Origin: Mucilaginibacter rigui
GTDB taxonomy: Bacteria > Bacteroidota > Bacteroidia > Sphingobacteriales > Sphingobacteriaceae
Length of the DNA: 64,000 nucleotides
Assembly: GCF_014773275.1 (NCBI RefSeq)
Contig: NZ_JACWMW010000002.1
Coordinates: 930,001-994,000, forward strand
Reading direction: 5' to 3'
In this document: piece after piece, positions 44,153-51,239 of the stretch
Position numbering within the stretch: the stretch's first letter is position 1
Layout of the letters: every line of letters begins with the position of its first letter
Notes under the pieces: model-generated
Told to the model about the DNA's origin: nothing
The model's input: only the letters and a program-made list of their open reading frames with translations
Database searches by the model: none
Made by a program: the position numbers and the translations under genes

Positions 44153-45791
44153 TGGTAGTAAAAATAGTTTTATAGATAAAGTTGTCCCACAATTGGGTCT
44201 GACGGTCATAATCGCACATGATTTGCGCAAAGATGAAATGATTGGCGAGTTTGTAAAACAGATCTTCGCGGGTTCTGCGATCAAAAAGTTGATCATCCCG
44301 GTATCTCTTGGGCAGCCGGGTAATAATCACATTGGATTAAAGATTGGTTTGTATATCAGGTTTTCAGACAAATCTGGGGTCGATCCGATGATTCCAATCG
44401 TGTTTTTGTCTAACCGCTCTTTGGAAACCTTGCTACTGGAGCAAGCAGATCGCTTTGCACTTTTAGCTGTAACGCCTGGGTGCGTGTTGGTTAACGAAGA
44501 TGCAGAAGCATTATCCATGGAAACTGCTGCCTTGAAGCCACCACCATTTAAAGCGCTGATACCCCAGATTCTAGATAAGCTCCTTATCGACCGGCCGGAG
44601 ACCACTGGGCCACATTCGCTGGCTAATGAATGGGGAGCACTGCGCTTAGATGCAATTACCAAGGTAAATGCGTTGACTGCTGCTGACCTGGCATTCCAGC
44701 GTAAGGAAACACTTTATTTTCAGTATCAAGCGGCGCGAAACCGAGCGATCAGCTTGGCAGGTCACCCAGGGTCGGGTAGTTTGACGGCCCCACAAGTGAT
44801 CAGGGCGGTTGGCAAAAAGGTGCTGTATATTGACGATGAAGGTTATAAAGGCTGGGTGTCGATCCTGAAAAAATTGCTGCCAAATTCATTTTTTACCGAG
44901 ATTACCGGTCAAGGCCTGTCGGAGGATGCTTTCTTTGCCGCCATCAGGGCCCAGATTCGCCAGGATTGGGACCTAATCCTGCTGGACCTGCGTTTGCTGC
45001 CGTTGATCGAAGATGTGCAGGGGCGGGTACTTCCCATCGGTATTTACAGCGGTACGATCATCCTGCAGGAGATCAAAACAATCAATCCGGGTACGCAGGT
45101 GATTATTTTTACAGCGTCCAACAAAGCGTGGAATCTGAAGGAGTTGATCGAACTGGGCGCGGATGGGTATTTTGTTAAGGAGTCGCCGGAGTACCTGATA
45201 CCTGACACCTTAAGCCTTTATCATTATGATATTTTTAAAGCCCAGGCTGAGGAGTGTTTTCGCAAAAATTATCTGCGAAAAATGTACAATGATCATCAAA
45301 TGGCGATCGCTAAGAACACTTTTCCCAATCCTGATTTTCTAAGTTATTCTGAAGCGGGATTGCATCGCAGTTTTGAATTTGTTCAGAAAGGATTATGGGA
45401 GGCTGCTTATCTCAATTATTTTCAGATTATTGAGAAATACGCAGAGGTTTGTTTTGAGCCGACACAATTATCGACCACTGATCCAACTGGTGAGGTCCGG
45501 GGTGGAAATAACAAGCATACTAGAAGTATTAAAAGAGATAGCAGTGATCTTGTGAACGGCCCTTTTTTTGAGAAAAAGAGATCTCCTGAAAATATTACCT
45601 TCCATACTACGTTACCAAAGCTTTCTTTTATAATGGCGTTTAAATTTAATAGAAGCGATGCTGAGCTTAAAAGGCTGGGCGCTGTTGTTTTTAAAAGAAA
45701 TAAGGTGGCACATCCCGGACCCGTCACGGTTACGATACAAGAGCTATTTGAGTTCATTGACCTGATCGACTTTTTCAGGGCAAATGTGTAA
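44127..45791 (+). CDS. Receiver-HEPN protein, putative retron effector
   Basis: A 554-aa protein. Residues 1-130 form another Rossmann-like segment ('IVFLSNRSLETLLLEQAD'). Residues 230-355 are a full receiver domain with D236/D237 in 'LYIDDEGY', the phosphoacceptor Asp287 in 'DLILLDLRLLP', Thr329 in 'VIIFTAS' and Lys351 in 'GYFVKES'. The C-terminal helical domain ends in 'FKRNKVAHPG', where R524-N-K-V-A-H529 fits the RNxxxH motif of HEPN RNases. I infer an RNA-cleaving toxin controlled by receiver state. This combination in a retron operon is unfamiliar to me. Confidence 0.7.
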   Translation: MDGTFIISDGSKNSFIDKVVPQLGLTVIIAHDLRKDEMIGEFVKQIFAGSAIKKLIIPVSLGQPGNNHIGLKIGLYIRFSDKSGVDPMIPIVFLSNRSLETLLLEQADRFALLAVTPGCVLVNEDAEALSMETAALKPPPFKALIPQILDKLLIDRPETTGPHSLANEWGALRLDAITKVNALTAADLAFQRKETLYFQYQAARNRAISLAGHPGSGSLTAPQVIRAVGKKVLYIDDEGYKGWVSILKKLLPNSFFTEITGQGLSEDAFFAAIRAQIRQDWDLILLDLRLLPLIEDVQGRVLPIGIYSGTIILQEIKTINPGTQVIIFTASNKAWNLKELIELGADGYFVKESPEYLIPDTLSLYHYDIFKAQAEECFRKNYLRKMYNDHQMAIAKNTFPNPDFLSYSEAGLHRSFEFVQKGLWEAAYLNYFQIIEKYAEVCFEPTQLSTTDPTGEVRGGNNKHTRSIKRDSSDLVNGPFFEKKRSPENITFHTTLPKLSFIMAFKFNRSDAELKRLGAVVFKRNKVAHPGPVTVTIQELFEFIDLIDFFRANV

Positions 45792-46589
45792 ATTTAATAG
45801 ATGATCACATTACACGACTTTTTTGCCATGAGTGCTAAGGAGAAGGGGGCGTCTACCTGGCCATTATCAGAAATATTTACCCTTACACATTCTTGTTACG
45901 TAAGGTGGTTATGGTTAACTTAGATTTTTTTTTGGTATTGCATGGCATCCAGAGTGTTATCAGCCATCAGAAAGGCGGAACATCTGCTGGATATTAACGA
46001 TATGAGAATAGCTGAAACAGATCTCTGATCTGTACAAAAAGTTCGCATATTTTTTTATGCTTAAATGGTTTTAGCGGCTGCTTTCCTGAAAGTGACGGTT
46101 TGTCCGTAATCAACGGCGGATCAATAGCGGATCTTAGATGGTGATGCTGTCAACAGACCTTCTTCATATAGATGCCATGCGCCAGGCCTTCGGAGGCGCT
46201 ATACATGTAGAAAGCCGATCGTCATTAATATGTCCCTAAAATATTTTATAAAAGGTTTGTCCGGCTTTGCAATTTTAGCGTTCCCACTGACCATAATAAC
46301 ACAAAGGTAAATAGTCTAGGTTGTCGGCAGAATTTGGTTAGTGTGGTGTTGTTAGGCTCAAAAGACATGGTTAAACAGCTCAATTCGCAGCCATCGCCGG
46401 TTTTCGATTAAGTTTTAAAAGTATCAGCATAACCATAAGGGAACATGCTACGAATACCAGATAACTATTTATTATCAGCGATGCATGTTTAAAATATTCT
46501 ACCGATATGCAAGCTTAGCATTCTGTAACCGTTGAAAATCTTTTCTTTTTTGCCAGCTCTCAAATCATCCTACCCATTATCCACTCCAA

Positions 46590-46770
46590 GCAAGTGCCTG
46601 TCTTCCGCAGGGGCGCGAAATGGCGGGCGGTTTAGCGCAGCGACCGCTCCGTCAGGGCGGGTGTGCCGGGCTTGCGGAAGACAGGCTTTTGCCTGCTGAC
46701 CGGATCTGGTGAAGAAATGCAGCGAAGCGAATGCATGAATCTGATAAAGGGCAGCACGTTCCCGCCATCA
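46590..46770. repeat. Structured GC-rich repeat unit A
   Basis: The 14-bp inverted repeat GCCTGTCTTCCGCA (46596-46609) and TGCGGAAGACAGGC (46673-46686) encloses GGCGGTTTAGCGCAGCGACC. After it comes GACCGGATCTGGTGAAG. A loosely similar unit, in the same orientation, lies at 49214-49390 (AGGTTAAGCGTAGCG, then CCCGGTCTGGTGACGGCAG). The direct repeat AAGCAAGTGCCTG appears at 46588 and again at 46799. Confidence 0.5.
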
Positions 46771-46816
46771 AATCAATAAGCTGTAATCACTTTTAGGAAA
46801 AGCAAGTGCCTGCCTC

Positions 46817-46910
46817 TTATGGATAGTTATTAATTATGTAAAGCAACATTTTTTATAAGCCATCTATCAGTACTTTGACTTCGGACCTTGAAATATTACT
46901 TTACATAATT
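46817..46910. repeat. Left inverted-repeat site of a 2.4 kb segment
   Basis: TTATGGATAGTTATTAATTATGTAAAG (46817-46843) is an inverted copy, 26 of 27, of 49189-49215. Inside the segment ACTTTACATAATT (46898-46910) pairs with AATTATGTAAAG here, giving a palindromic site of about 79 bp. The same layout recurs at 49121-49200. Confidence 0.6.
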
Positions 46911-46960
46911 TTTTAGTGGAGTTTAGAAACTTTTCAGCCATTCCAACAAATTATCATTGA

Positions 46961-47200
46961 CTAACCAGGAAGGGTTTCTGTTGGCGTGACATCGGTGTAA
47001 GCTTTTTCGATGGCTTCCCGTTTCTGGCGCGAATCTGCTCTTGCATATATTCCTTTTGTTTGCACGGAGACGTGCCCTAATATATCGCGTATATATACCA
47101 GGCTAACCCCTGCCTGCAACAAATGCATCGCTTTAGAACGTCTGAGCACATGACAGCTCATTTTTGGTGAATAAGCTTTGCATCCACTATCCTTGCCATG
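46961..47200 (-). pseudogene. Tyrosine integrase C-terminal remnant
   Basis: About 79 codons remain. 'SCHVLRRSKAMHLLQAGVSL' holds the HxxR box (normally HVFRHSKAMHLL), followed by 'VYIRDILGHVSVQTKGIYAR' with the LGH His and the nucleophile Tyr. A stop at 47201-47203 lies just upstream of the surviving part, so the catalytic N-terminal two thirds are gone. It probably was the integrase of an element that ended here. The palindromic site at 46817-46910 lies 50 bp downstream. Confidence 0.75.
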
Positions 47201-47574
47201 TTAGCACTTTTGAGCATACCGAATTGTTGCAAAAGATAGCATTTGCTAACTTCCGGACCGAAGTGCACTATTTGCTGCGTGTCCATATACTTTTTCACTC
47301 TTTTCCAAATATTTTGGTAATAGAGTATTGTATTATCCGCACGGGATATTTTCTTCCTTAAAGAATCGGATGCGAGTGTTGTTAGTCTTCAAAGGTTTCA
47401 TATTTCTCCTTCATAATATTATTGTTTTACGACGACAACATGGCCATCACAATAAAAGTAAAGGAGAAATTATGTCATTATTCAATGTCTATCATTCACT
47501 TTATTCGCAGTTGATCATACACCGTGAGGGATTAAACGAAGGTGCTGACCGCGATTGGTGCAAGAATGCGCTAT
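47201..47574. other. Intergenic region, no confident gene
   Basis: AT-rich. A plus-strand frame at 47472 (MSLFNVYHSLYSQLIIHREG, 42 codons) has a strong AAAGGAGAA just before it, but overlaps the 3' end of the S41 gene by a few bases. I do not call it a gene. Confidence 0.35.
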
Positions 47575-48543
47575 TTATTTACCTGCCGCTGCCATTTTAA
47601 GCGCTACATCCAGCGCCTGGTCTGCAGGTGCGACAACATCAGGTTGTACACCAATGCCTTCCCAATCGGTTTTAGTAACCGGGTTGACTGCCCTGGCAAA
47701 AGGGATATTAGCGACAAAGCCATTTGCCACGGGGAACGACTGCACGGGGTGCGCGCCGCCGCCGGTAGCTTCGCCAATGATCATCGCCCGTTTCTGCGTT
47801 TTCAAGTCATAACTGAATTCCTCACCTGCAGAAAAGGTTTGTTTGCTGGTCAGGACATACACCGGCACTGTTTGTAAAGCGGTCAGTTCTGTATCAGGGA
47901 CCGCCCAGAACGTATCCAGCGAGTGGCTACTGCGTGTGTACAAATCGTTAAGGTGGACCTTGTTAGCGAACAGGAAGCCGCACATATAGCTGACCATGGA
48001 AGGATCGCCCCCGTGATTTTCCCGCAGATCGATGATCAGCACATCGGCACTGCTGACAAACCGGAAGGCTGCCTGCACCATGGCTTTGCCCGCCTGGTCG
48101 GGCGCAAAGAAACCGCCGATCTTTAAATAACCGATGTTGCCGGGTAGCATCTCGGCCTTGTCAAAACCAAAGTTGTGTATTTTCTGCATGTGCCGGAAAC
48201 GTTTGTGTTCGGCCGCGGTATCTACCTGGCCGGTGCTGGTGGCAAAAGCCGGGTTATACGCAATAGACAAATGCCCGTCATAATAAACAGATAAGAGGTC
48301 ATTGGTAAGACGGGCTGCGAACACTTGCGGCGACGTGATCGTGTCGTAAGCGCCATGGAGAAGCTCCCGCTCGATATAGCGGCCCATTTTTTTAGCGGTA
48401 TCCAGGTTGATATATTTAGCCTCGAGGTTTTTCGCGATACTGTTAACGACCTCGGCTTTACCTACGTTGGTGAGCTGGCCGGTTTGCGCGGCAACAGCAA
48501 AGTATGACATGATGAAGATTAAAATTGCGGTGGTTGTTTTCAT
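47575..48543 (-). CDS. S41-family peptidase (IRBP/tail-specific protease type)
   Basis: Start at ATG 48541-48543 (MKTTTAILIFIMSYFAVAAQ, signal peptide), giving 322 aa. The ATG overlaps the stop of the MarR gene as ATGA. The N-terminal 'VNSIAKNLEAKYINLDTAKK' is the typical cap. 'ADVLIIDLRENHGGDPSMVS' and 'LTSKQTFSAGEEFSYDLKTQ' carry the S41 catalytic Ser in 'TFSAGEEF', and 'IGEATGGGAHPVQSFPVANG' completes the fold. It cleaves exported peptides or proteins. MarR control of it is likely from the coupling. Confidence 0.88.
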   Translation of the reverse strand: MKTTTAILIFIMSYFAVAAQTGQLTNVGKAEVVNSIAKNLEAKYINLDTAKKMGRYIERELLHGAYDTITSPQVFAARLTNDLLSVYYDGHLSIAYNPAFATSTGQVDTAAEHKRFRHMQKIHNFGFDKAEMLPGNIGYLKIGGFFAPDQAGKAMVQAAFRFVSSADVLIIDLRENHGGDPSMVSYMCGFLFANKVHLNDLYTRSSHSLDTFWAVPDTELTALQTVPVYVLTSKQTFSAGEEFSYDLKTQKRAMIIGEATGGGAHPVQSFPVANGFVANIPFARAVNPVTKTDWEGIGVQPDVVAPADQALDVALKMAAAGK

Positions 48544-48995
48544 GAGTTTTGACAATTTTCAATAATTCGGGTTAAATATTGATGCAGCAGGGCGAGTTGC
48601 TCTTCTGAAATGCCCTTCAAAGCAGTTTTACGGTTTTGTTCTGTTATGGGCCGCATTGCTTTTAAATCCTGTTCTGCTTTTGGCATTGGTGTAAGTAAGA
48701 AACGTCTGCGGTCGGTCGGGTGGATCGCTCTCGTGAGAAAGCCTTTTTTCACTAGTAGTTCAATGATCCTGGTTACTGAAGCAAAGTCTTTAAATGAGGC
48801 GTCGGCGATTGCCTGCTGGTTCCAGTCCGGGTTATCCATGATCGCCTTCAATACCAGCCATTGATCGATAGTCAACTTGAAACCTTGTTTGAGCATCGCC
48901 CGCTGAGCAAACTGACGGTAACTTTTAATGGACTTTTCCAGTGTGTAAAAGAAGATATCATCCAGTCTTTCCATCTTTTTATTTATTTGATACAA
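48540..48995 (-). CDS. MarR-family transcriptional regulator
   Basis: A 151-aa protein with the MarR winged helix: 'LTIDQWLVLKAIMDNPDWNQ' near 43, 'AIADASFKDFASVTRIIELL' as recognition helix and 'GFLTRAIHPTDRRRFLLTPM' as the wing. The starting residues 'MERLDDIFFYTLEKSIKSYR' may be the true start, eight codons later. It is translationally coupled to the S41 peptidase by ATGA overlap and probably represses its own operon. Confidence 0.88.
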   Translation of the reverse strand: MYQINKKMERLDDIFFYTLEKSIKSYRQFAQRAMLKQGFKLTIDQWLVLKAIMDNPDWNQQAIADASFKDFASVTRIIELLVKKGFLTRAIHPTDRRRFLLTPMPKAEQDLKAMRPITEQNRKTALKGISEEQLALLHQYLTRIIENCQNS

Positions 48996-49120
48996 ATATA
49001 ATTGTTATATCAATAAAATGAAATAATTTCAAATTTTTTTCCCAACATGAAAAGCTATCATGTGCAATAAGGTAGTGAATGAAATTACCATCGGTGTATG
49101 ATAGACTGTTAATTATGACA

Positions 49121-49215
49121 AATTATGTAAAGTAAACAGGGGGATTACAAATGTATGTAGCCGATAATGAGGTATTTATACAGTTGTACTTTACATAATT
49201 AATAACTATACATAA
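49121..49215. repeat. Right inverted-repeat site of the 2.4 kb segment
   Basis: AATTATGTAAAGT (49121-49133) pairs with ACTTTACATAATT (49188-49200), making an 80-bp palindromic site. CTTTACATAATTAATAACTATACATAA (49189-49215) is the inverted mate of 46817-46843. The interior differs from the left site. The rest of 48996-49120 is the MarR promoter region. Confidence 0.6.
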
Positions 49216-49390
49216 TGCCTGCCGGATGAGCGCGGTGAAACGGCCAGGTTAAGCGTAGCGTACGGTCCGGTTCGGATGGTGCGGCGGGCATACGGGTGGA
49301 AGGCTCTTGCAGCTCGTCGCCCGGTCTGGTGACGGCAGAACGAAGAGATGGCCTGAACCTGATCAGGGCGAAAGGGAAGCATCAGGGATA
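49214..49390. repeat. Structured GC-rich repeat unit B
   Basis: Loosely similar to unit A at 46590-46770, same orientation: AGGTTAAGCGTAGCGTACGG matches GCGGTTTAGCGCAGCGACCG, and CCGGTCTGGTGA is shared later. Identity is moderate by eye. It lies directly outside the right inverted repeat; nothing coding is convincing in 49214-49487. Confidence 0.4.
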
Positions 49391-49487
49391 GGAGCGGCAT
49401 CCTTCGCAGAAGATACAGCGTATAGCCCGGCCAAGCCTGCAAAGCCAGTTCAGGGATGCCGGTATAATGATAAGGGATTTTAAAAAA

Positions 49488-49709
49488 TTAAAACCGGGGT
49501 ATCTCCGGCCCGTCATAAGGATGTTCGATAGCCATGGCTATCCTTTGCAAGCGGTGCCTGCAACGCGTGTCTTTAGGATCAGCGCGCAGGGATTCCAGGT
49601 TTTGGTTAACCGCATCTCTTACATTAAACTGAGTAGTCGCCCTGTCTAACCTTACGCTTTCGGGTAATAAAGCATGTTCAAAATAAGCGATCAGTTCCTC
49701 ATCAGTCAT
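49488..49709 (-). CDS. DUF6965-like small conserved protein
   Basis: A 73-aa protein: MTDEELIAYFEHALLPESVR, then 'ATTQFNVRDAVNQNLESLRA' and the ending 'HPYDGPEIPRF'. I recognise it as a small conserved family of Sphingobacteriaceae, probably DUF6965, with no known function. Several copies often occur per genome near repeats, and a structured repeat lies just upstream here. It is charged, helical and without signal peptide. Confidence 0.65.
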   Translation of the reverse strand: MTDEELIAYFEHALLPESVRLDRATTQFNVRDAVNQNLESLRADPKDTRCRHRLQRIAMAIEHPYDGPEIPRF

Positions 49710-49782
49710 GGTGCAAAGCTAAACAGCCAAAGCGTAAAGCGGCAATAAATTTGAACTTATTCAAAAGAATCAATACGCTATT

Positions 49783-50112
49783 TCAGCACATAAGCCGTTT
49801 CGCATTTGATCTCTGACAAAACAAAAAACTGGTAAACTGACGAACGCCGGGCAAGTTCCCGAGTTTCTTGACCAATACTCGGCTATACTCATCCATGTCT
49901 TTGATGGCGATGCGCAACAGAAAGTCTATCGCCCCGGTCATGTGGTAACATTCCATGATTTCTTCGAGTTTAGCGGCTTCTTCCATAAACGCGGTCAGGC
50001 TTTCTTCGGTGTGCCGTTCCACGTTTACCTGTACATATCCAATCAAACCGCGGTCAATGAGTTTCGGGTCGAGGATTGCGGAAAACCTTTTGATCATCCC
50101 TTGGCCCTTCAT
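49783..50112 (-). pseudogene. Lrp/AsnC-family regulator with an in-frame stop
   Basis: The 109-aa frame is the C-terminal ligand-sensing (RAM) domain: 'VNVERHTEESLTAFMEEAAK', 'CYHMTGAIDFLLRIAIKDMD' and 'PGVRQFTSFLF'. It begins inside the normal hinge ('MKGQGMIKRFSAILDP'). Directly upstream in frame is a TAG at 50113-50115, preceded by 'SFFIQLRIQ', which resembles the end of the recognition helix. The DNA-binding N-terminus is therefore cut off, and the rest of it is not present further upstream. Most likely a pseudogene. Confidence 0.7.
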
Positions 50113-50171
50113 CTACTGGATGCGCAGCTGGATAAAAAAACTACCGGCAAGTAGTATTTTGATAAATTAAG

Positions 50172-50204
50172 ATGGGTGAGCAGATCTGAAAGACACTCAC
50201 CCAT
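50172..50204 (-). terminator. Hairpin after the alpha/beta hydrolase gene
   Basis: ATGGGTGAG (50172-50180) pairs with CTCACCCAT (50196-50204). It lies 10 bp after the hydrolase stop, with a weak T-run on the minus strand. Confidence 0.55.
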
Positions 50205-50213
50205 TTCAATCAA

Positions 50214-50912
50214 TTAGTAACCAACCGACAAGCTTTCAGCTGCTTCAATAATAAACTCGGCTACTTCTCCGCCATGTGAAGCAAGTGAAGCATGACCGGC
50301 GTCGAGTGTGATTGTTTTAGCATTCATCCTTTCGGCAAACCATGCTTCCAGTTCAGGCTGGATCATATCGTCTTTTGCTGAAATCTGGTACCAGCTTGGT
50401 TTCGTTTTCCAAGCGGGTTTGCCGCTAACAGCGCCGAAACTGCTACCATGTATTGGTTTCTGTGTCAATGACATAACCAATGCTTCTTCGTCAGATGTTC
50501 CGGGTGCAAATGTTTCATGATATTTATCGAATTCCAGCCAGAAAAAACCATCTGCATCGCCATTTGCGATTAAGGAACCTTTTGGGGTCGGCCATTTTTC
50601 AAGAAGTTGTCCCGGTGCTTCACCTTCATCCGGTGCGAAAGCAGCAATGTAAACCAAGCCAACAACATTTTCCTCGTTGCCCACATCCGAGATGATTACG
50701 CCACCATATGAATGTCCTACTAATAAGGTCGGCCCTTTCAGGGAGGCCACCAGCGTCCGTGTCCGCTGAATGTTTTCTTCTGTTGAATTCAGGCTTAATT
50801 GTACAGCCCGAACATTGTAACCTTTCGCTACCAATGCAGGTATAACCTTTCTCCAATGGCCAGCGTCACCCCAGGCCCCGTGAACTAGCACTACGTTTAA
50901 TTTATTTTCCAT
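50214..50912 (-). CDS. Alpha/beta hydrolase (EstC-like)
   Basis: Start at ATG 50910-50912 (MENKLNVVLVHGAWGDAGHW), giving 232 aa; an ATG 14 codons earlier is less likely. The oxyanion motif is 'LVHGAWG' near residue 9-15, the nucleophile elbow is 'LLVGHSYGGVIISD' near 70, and His in 'LDAGHASLASHGG' near 207 completes the triad. Enzymes of this type cut esters or similar small substrates. It is a single gene, with divergent spacing to the kinase array. The 327 bp between it and the first kinase gene hold no convincing gene. Confidence 0.88.
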   Translation of the reverse strand: MENKLNVVLVHGAWGDAGHWRKVIPALVAKGYNVRAVQLSLNSTEENIQRTRTLVASLKGPTLLVGHSYGGVIISDVGNEENVVGLVYIAAFAPDEGEAPGQLLEKWPTPKGSLIANGDADGFFWLEFDKYHETFAPGTSDEEALVMSLTQKPIHGSSFGAVSGKPAWKTKPSWYQISAKDDMIQPELEAWFAERMNAKTITLDAGHASLASHGGEVAEFIIEAAESLSVGY

Positions 50913-51239
50913 TTTACATGTTTGTTTGGTATGAAATGGCAACAGGTATGCCATCGAATAATCAATTGTAAATCAGACGTTAATGCATTTTCTAAGTCAG
51001 TTGTAAAACGCTATGTCGTAAATAAGCGAACCGAAAAACGGCATTTGGCTATTCAAGAATACGTTGCAGTAGCGACTGTTTCGATTAGAAGGTTGAAAAA
51101 CCGCATTTCGTAAACACGATGTTAAAAAACGATATAAAGTATTTATTTGCGCCTATTTTGTATATAAATTACTGATTTGCAGTAATTTATAGTTTGGCTC
51201 GTTATTTTCTTTTAACGGTATATTCCTGATGCAATATTT

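Larger units (their letters stand above)
45792..46960. other. Decayed intergenic region, 1.2 kb
   Basis: No intact gene. A minus-strand frame at about 46406-46508 reads 'LVFVACSLMVMLILLKLNRK' and may be the tail of a transporter. A GC-rich structured unit lies at 46590-46770 and a palindromic site at 46817-46910. The rest is scattered short frames. This looks like the boundary between the defence cargo and other DNA. Confidence 0.5.

Noticed and set aside
45792..46200. Short frames after the retron operon (for example at 45800 on the plus strand)
   Set aside because: All are under 45 codons, show no domain pattern and no consistent codon use.
46406..46508. Minus-strand transporter tail
   Set aside because: Only about 30 residues resemble a membrane helix and basic tail; too little to call a gene.
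46590..46770. Structured unit A as a CRISPR array or an integron attC site
   Set aside because: There is only one inverted repeat and no regular repeat-spacer pattern, and the RYYYAAC/GTTRRRY ends of attC are absent.
47472..47600. 42-codon plus frame with a strong Shine-Dalgarno-like AAAGGAGAA
   Set aside because: Bacteroidota rarely rely on such sites, the frame overlaps the 3' end of the S41 gene, and no family is recognised.
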